A stretch of 7,331 nucleotides of DNA. It comes from Planctomycetaceae bacterium (GTDB lineage: Bacteria; Planctomycetota; Planctomycetia; Planctomycetales; Planctomycetaceae). Location of the stretch: positions 1 through 7,331 of the forward strand of contig JAGQQP010000199.1 of the NCBI GenBank assembly GCA_020426085.1, written 5' to 3'. Positions 6,861 to 7,331 of the stretch are shown one piece after another (within the stretch, counting starts at the first letter, position 1; each line of letters begins with the position of its first letter). The translations under genes and the position numbers were made by a program. Below the pieces are notes generated by a model. It saw only the letters and a program-made list of their open reading frames with translations, did no database searches and was not told the origin of the DNA.

Positions 6861-7322
6861 CTAACAGGTAAAAAAGGTTCGGAGTGACCTGTTAATGCGG
6901 TGGTCTTTGTTCCATGCTTCCAGGATATTGTCACAATGCGTCAGCAGATAAAATTCTCCCCGTCTGGCTTTGACTGGCGTAAACCGTTTCAGATCTGCGG
7001 AAGGAATCACCGTCTGAACGTATTGACTGCCATTCTTGAGGCGATGAACCAGCTGGTATTTGTCGTCCTGCTTCCAGATTTCAATCATGTTTACGATATC
7101 ACTGGAAACTGGGGAAAAGCGATAGAGTAATTCACCCGATTGCTGATTCAACGGGGGGGATGGTTTGGTATTTCGTGTTGTGGTTGTTTCTGCAATCTGC
7201 TGGTCAGTCAGGATACCTGTTTGTCCCAGAACGAAATAGCCTCCGACACAGAGGAGTAACAGACAACCAGGCAGAATCAGTTTCAGCAGCCCCGCTTTTT
7301 TGAGAGTACGAATGGGAATCAT
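6861..7322 (-). CDS. Small single-span membrane protein, function unknown
   Basis: A 153-residue protein with a basic N-terminus (Arg5, Lys8, Lys9, Lys14), one hydrophobic segment at about 12-32, a Thr/Pro-rich linker (about 45-60) and a C-terminal domain of about 90 residues that alternates charged and hydrophobic positions, suggesting beta structure. By charge it should have its N-terminus in the cytoplasm and its domain outside, as a signal anchor. No lipobox fits well. I recognise no family. It is first in the visible minus-strand run and lies 15 bases before the next gene. The ATG at 7322 gives a sensible membrane anchor, but the frame stays open for the 9 bases to the window edge, so an earlier start cannot be excluded. 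Confidence 0.72.
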   Translation of the reverse strand: MIPIRTLKKAGLLKLILPGCLLLLCVGGYFVLGQTGILTDQQIAETTTTRNTKPSPPLNQQSGELLYRFSPVSSDIVNMIEIWKQDDKYQLVHRLKNGSQYVQTVIPSADLKRFTPVKARRGEFYLLTHCDNILEAWNKDHRINRSLRTFFTC

Positions 7323-7331
7323 GCGTGTTAC

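Overview
The window holds the 3' part of a heavy-metal efflux operon on the plus strand (positions 1-4475) and a run of three poorly characterised membrane-protein genes on the minus strand (4476-7322). The two groups converge tail to tail with no spacer. There are no RNA genes, mobile elements, CRISPR arrays or long repeats that I can support, and no gene-free stretch longer than about 120 bases.

The plus-strand pair is a tripartite Cu(I)/Ag(I) efflux system of the CusBA type. The first gene, cut by the left edge, is the periplasmic adaptor. It carries a heavy-metal-binding MHP/CPICGM module and a C-terminal DUF3347-like domain with its own Cys/Met/His cluster. The second gene is the inner-membrane RND pump. 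It keeps the copper-site residues known from E. coli CusA (three Met plus Glu, Arg and Lys) and is about 110 residues longer than that protein, partly because of an extra membrane hairpin. The outer-membrane channel (CusC type) is not in the window and may lie upstream of the left edge.

The minus-strand genes read 7322 to 4476. They encode a small single-span protein (153 aa), a four-span protein with a Cys-rich HEAT-like domain (381 aa), and a three-span protein ending in about 22 pentapeptide repeats (368 aa). Spacings are 15 and 117 bases, so the first two probably share a transcript and the third may have its own promoter. I cannot assign functions. By the positive-inside rule, both solenoid domains would face away from the cytoplasm.

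The organism looks like a planctomycete, possibly Gimesia or a relative. This is an inference from the long CusA form, the HMBD plus DUF3347 adaptor, the roughly balanced base composition by eye, the mostly absent Shine-Dalgarno sites on the minus strand and the abundance of unassigned membrane proteins. The sequence alone does not prove it.
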